DNA from: Sphingobium sp.
GTDB taxonomy: Bacteria; Pseudomonadota; Alphaproteobacteria; Sphingomonadales; Sphingomonadaceae
Reading direction: 5' to 3'
Assembly (NCBI RefSeq): GCF_003248505.1
Contig: NZ_QFOA01000002.1
Span: forward strand, 1 to 64,000
Length of the DNA: 64,000 bases
Shown: positions 61,415 to 64,000 of the stretch, piece after piece
Layout of the letters: each line of letters starts with the position of its first letter
Position numbering within the stretch: position 1 is the stretch's first letter
The notes under the pieces: model-generated
Told to the model about the DNA's origin: nothing
Databases searched by the model: none
What the model saw: only the letters and a program-made list of their open reading frames with translations
Made by a program: the position numbers and the translations under genes

Positions 61415-63349
61415 TCAGTCCGTGATCCGCAGTTGCGCGATCTGCGTCGCGATCTCGGCGAAGCGTGCGTTGAGTTCGGCGGTGTTGTTGGCCTGGTAAG
61501 CGCGCCCCGGGCTCGCGCAATTCGACAGCAGCGTGTTGAGCGAAGTGCCGAACGCGATGACCCACAGCGTGATCCCCTTGCCCTTGATCGCGGTACAGAT
61601 CGCGGCGGTTCGATCGGCGACGGTTGCGTCCTGCTGCTCCTTCGTCTGCAACCCGGCCGAACGACGGCGATCGAGGCCAGGGAAGCCATAGGCGTCGTAA
61701 TGGTTGACTTCGGTGTCGGTTTGCCCGTCCGTCATGAATATCATGTGCCGCGAGATCGAACCGCCATTGGCCGCCAACGAATTGTCCTCAGCGAAAATAC
61801 CAGTGGGCGAAATGAGACGCCCGCCCCAGATCAGACCGATGTCGTGATAGGTCTTGCCGGCGGGTGTAAGGTTGGTGAGGTAGTTGGAAATTTCGGTCGC
61901 GGTGCGGGTCTGCAACCGCGATGCCCGATATGGACATACGGCGTAGCTGCCGGACATGTAATCGCCGACATTCTGCCAGTTGCTGGTCGTCCGAATGACC
62001 GGCGCGACATTGTAACTGGTCATCGACGTGCGCGCGAACACCAACTGGGGAAGTGCGGGGCGCCACCGCGTCGCCGGGTCGGTCGTCGGCACGGCATCGA
62101 TATCCATATCGCGGGCGTTGGCATAATTGGTGCCCGTCACGGTATCGCGTTCCTCGATACATCCGTTCCAGGTGATCGTGCGATTTTGAAAGTTGTTGTT
62201 GACCGGCACGGTGATCGATCCGCCCGCCATCATTCCCGTCGCAAGGTTACCTTTCAACGCGCTGACGTCATATTTGATCGGGCCGTAATCCCAGTAATAA
62301 TTTGTGTACGTCCACGTGCTTGTTGTCGTTTTCTTGATACGCGTTTCAGTTTGGGTAGTGATGTAATCGGTGTATTTTGTTTCTGTCAGAATGCACTGTC
62401 CGTTTTTGACCTCGGTCTTATACTGGCTACCATTCGTTACGCGTTCCCAATCCTTCTCCGTTTTGGGATTTCCATCGGAATCTGTGCCGGTCCGGGTATC
62501 CGTGACCTTGCTCGAGTTTGTAAAGTTGTTGGCCGGTGCTACGCACGCCTCGAGAGGCAGGTAGGACTTGATGCTTTCCGCCTTCCCCTTTCCATCTGGA
62601 TGCACCCAGGGCGTATATGTGACGGTTTCATTCGAAGTCGAGCTTGCTGTCCCTGTCTCGGGAGGGCCATTGGGCCGCCGCGACTGATAGGTCCATTCAT
62701 CGACCATCCAGTCGCGCTTCAGCAGCATTCCGACATTGACGGACTCCGAATAAGGGACGAATCCGTAACGGATGACCGATCCCGAAGTCCGCGCGTTTTC
62801 CAGCGTCTGGTAGAAATTCTGCACTGCGGTGCGCAGCGAAACGATCTTGCTGGTGGAATCGCCCGGATTGGTGTCGGCCATCGACCCGGTCGTATCCAGG
62901 ACGAACATCACGTCCGTATTGGGCAATTGCAGTTCCGCCCGGCATGTCACTGCCACTGCCTTGCTGTCGAAGCCCAGCACATGCATCAGCGTCATCGGCA
63001 GCACGGTCGATGCGTTGGCCGTGACGTTACCCAGGTCGTCCACCGCATAATTGAGGTCGACCGGGCTGGTGCCGAGCGAGCCGTCAGGAAAATTGGTCTG
63101 GAAGAAACGGCGTGCCTGCGCCTCGTCCGTGCTTCTGTTCCAGGTCAGGCCGACCATCGACTTGCGCCCGGCCAGGACGGATGCGTCGCACGCCTGCTGC
63201 ATCCGCGACCGCACGAGGTAAATGCGCGCCATATCAAGCCCGCCGCCCAGCATCCCGACGACCGGGATGATCGACGCGGCGACGATGGCCAGCGCGTTGC
63301 CCGCCTGATTGCGACTCAGGCGGCCGAGGAAAGAAGATTGAACCGACAC
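61415..63349 (-). CDS. TadG-like pilus protein with von Willebrand A domain
   Basis: 644 residues. N-terminal membrane segment (QAGNALAIVAASIIPVVGMLGGGLDMARIYLVRSRMQQACDASVLAG, the Tad/Flp pattern). A vWA domain begins DVMFVLDTTGSMADTNPGDSTSK, with the DxTxS metal site intact. The middle part (about 270-420) is rich in Thr/Ser and predicted loops. FMTDGQTD and WVIAFGTSL near the end belong to the vWA fold. Exported, membrane-anchored. First gene of the three; its stop is 3 bases before the next start. Confidence 0.87.
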   Translation of the reverse strand: MSVQSSFLGRLSRNQAGNALAIVAASIIPVVGMLGGGLDMARIYLVRSRMQQACDASVLAGRKSMVGLTWNRSTDEAQARRFFQTNFPDGSLGTSPVDLNYAVDDLGNVTANASTVLPMTLMHVLGFDSKAVAVTCRAELQLPNTDVMFVLDTTGSMADTNPGDSTSKIVSLRTAVQNFYQTLENARTSGSVIRYGFVPYSESVNVGMLLKRDWMVDEWTYQSRRPNGPPETGTASSTSNETVTYTPWVHPDGKGKAESIKSYLPLEACVAPANNFTNSSKVTDTRTGTDSDGNPKTEKDWERVTNGSQYKTEVKNGQCILTETKYTDYITTQTETRIKKTTTSTWTYTNYYWDYGPIKYDVSALKGNLATGMMAGGSITVPVNNNFQNRTITWNGCIEERDTVTGTNYANARDMDIDAVPTTDPATRWRPALPQLVFARTSMTSYNVAPVIRTTSNWQNVGDYMSGSYAVCPYRASRLQTRTATEISNYLTNLTPAGKTYHDIGLIWGGRLISPTGIFAEDNSLAANGGSISRHMIFMTDGQTDTEVNHYDAYGFPGLDRRRSAGLQTKEQQDATVADRTAAICTAIKGKGITLWVIAFGTSLNTLLSNCASPGRAYQANNTAELNARFAEIATQIAQLRITD

Positions 63350-63552
63350 TGTTACGCCTCTTGATACGAAACGAAAATTTACTCCGCTCCGGATCGTATA
63401 CTTACGGAGGCTTTAAGAACTCTTTACTGAAAGCGAAACGAATTGCTCGCCAGCTACTTGCCGATTTGGCAAATGCACTACGCCCCTACTTCAAAAGGAT
63501 CACATCATCATTTCAAGTGTTTAACCGTACTTGAAGCAGCGGAGGGAATGGC
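63350..63552. other. divergent intergenic region
   Basis: It holds the promoters of the tad genes (leftward) and the deaminase (rightward). AT-richer than its surroundings. No operator recognised. Confidence 0.4.
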
Positions 63553-64000
63553 ATGTTCAGCGAAAACGACCGGGAATGGATGCGTATGGCGATCGATGTC
63601 GCCGTTTCGAAAGGATCGGATCCGTCCACTTCGCCGCTCGGCTGCGTGATCGTGCGCGACGGTCAGGTGCTGGCGGCGGAGCGCAACCAGACGCAAGAGC
63701 TTCCCGATGCGACCGCTCACGCGGAAATGATGGCGATCCGCCGGGCCTGCGAAAGCATCGGCGACATGGAACTGCGCGAAGCGACACTCTATTCGACGCT
63801 CCAGCCCTGCGGCATGTGCACCATGGGGTCGATCTGGTCTAAGGTCGGGCGGGTCGTCTATGGCGCGGGACGCGACGATGTCCATAAAATGTACTTCGAG
63901 GATCGGCACATCGACACGTTGAGCTTCATCGCCGACGCCTACCGCGACGATATCGTGATCGAAGGCGGATGCCTGAAGGAGGACTGCGCGCGCCTCTATT
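63553..64000 (+). CDS. Nucleoside/cytosine deaminase family protein (3' truncated by window edge)
   Basis: 149 residues visible from ATG 63553 (GGAGGG 7 bases upstream), still open at the window end. The zinc-deaminase motifs are complete: His56-Ala-Glu58 (TAHAEMMAI) and Pro-Cys86-x-x-Cys89 (LQPCGMCTMG). The length and the sequence ENDREWMRMAIDVAVSKGSDPSTSPLGCVIVRDGQ fit the cytidine/guanine deaminase-like superfamily (CMP/dCMP deaminase fold) rather than TadA. The substrate could be cytosine, guanine or another base. Confidence 0.87.
   Translation, partial: MFSENDREWMRMAIDVAVSKGSDPSTSPLGCVIVRDGQVLAAERNQTQELPDATAHAEMMAIRRACESIGDMELREATLYSTLQPCGMCTMGSIWSKVGRVVYGAGRDDVHKMYFEDRHIDTLSFIADAYRDDIVIEGGCLKEDCARLY

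Noticed and set aside
1..64000. CRISPR arrays, insertion sequences, prophage, tRNA or rRNA genes
   Set aside because: No spaced direct repeats, transposase or integrase motifs, or cloverleaf/CCA signatures were noticed on either strand.

Overview
The window looks like a chromosomal segment of a sphingomonad (Sphingomonadales, Alphaproteobacteria). This is inferred from the high GC, the five TonB-dependent receptors (TBDRs), the PepSY iron-reductase cassette, a MucR-type regulator without zinc cysteines, and alphaproteobacterial-style gene content. There are no rRNA, tRNA, CRISPR, phage or insertion-sequence genes. The only clear decay is a fossil of two cobalamin genes near 44.6-45.15 kb.

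Layout. 1-1.5 kb: the end of a PAS-GGDEF-EAL protein. 1.8-5.5 kb: a TBDR followed by an exported tyrosine phosphatase. 5.8-10.1 kb: an iron/haem-type uptake locus (EF-hand protein, DUF4198 protein, TBDR, TonB). 10.2-12.8 kb: a GH15 glucoamylase/trehalase-like enzyme overlapping a glucose-dehydrogenase-like SDR. 13.2-17.6 kb: a siderophore-type TBDR divergent from a membrane protein and a PepSY reductase. 17.7-19.6 kb: ohr-ohrR peroxide resistance and a DUF4142 protein. 20.1-34.6 kb: a complete 2-methylcitrate (propionate) locus, acnD-prpF, prpC-prpB-acnA, pyruvate carboxylase and a PrpR/RamB/ScfR-type regulator. 34.7-37.2 kb: a folate-independent methionine synthase pair (mesX-mesD) behind a SahR-like palindrome and a cobalamin riboswitch. 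37.6-43.6 kb: a GH2 enzyme and a carbohydrate-type TBDR. 43.9-45.2 kb: mucR and the cobB/cobO fossil. 45.2-55.1 kb: cobalamin uptake (btuM, btuB) driven by two divergent cobalamin riboswitches, followed by a late-pathway cob operon. 55.1-57.3 kb: metNIQ. 57.5-60.2 kb: a GH115 alpha-glucuronidase. 60.2-63.3 kb: three Tad/Flp-type pilus proteins. 63.55 kb to the end: a truncated nucleoside deaminase.

The genes form several regulatory units visible in the DNA. (1) Cobalamin supply and methionine synthesis are linked. Three cobalamin riboswitches lie within about 11.6 kb, two on B12 uptake genes and one on mesXD, so the B12-independent methionine synthase should be off when B12 is plentiful. (2) A LacI-type operator, TGGTAACGATACCA or a close variant, sits at the promoters of GH2, its neighbouring TBDR and, 17 kb away, GH115. 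This predicts one uronic-acid-polysaccharide regulon. (3) Direct and variant TTTGCAAA/TTCGCAAA repeats precede acnD, the prpC block and the pyc/regulator divergent promoter. (4) A 19-bp element upstream of ohr recurs (18/19) upstream of the DUF4142 gene. (5) A similar 20-bp Fur-like element precedes two iron-type TBDRs.

All functions are inferred from sequence reading without database searches. Motif-based regulatory claims are predictions.
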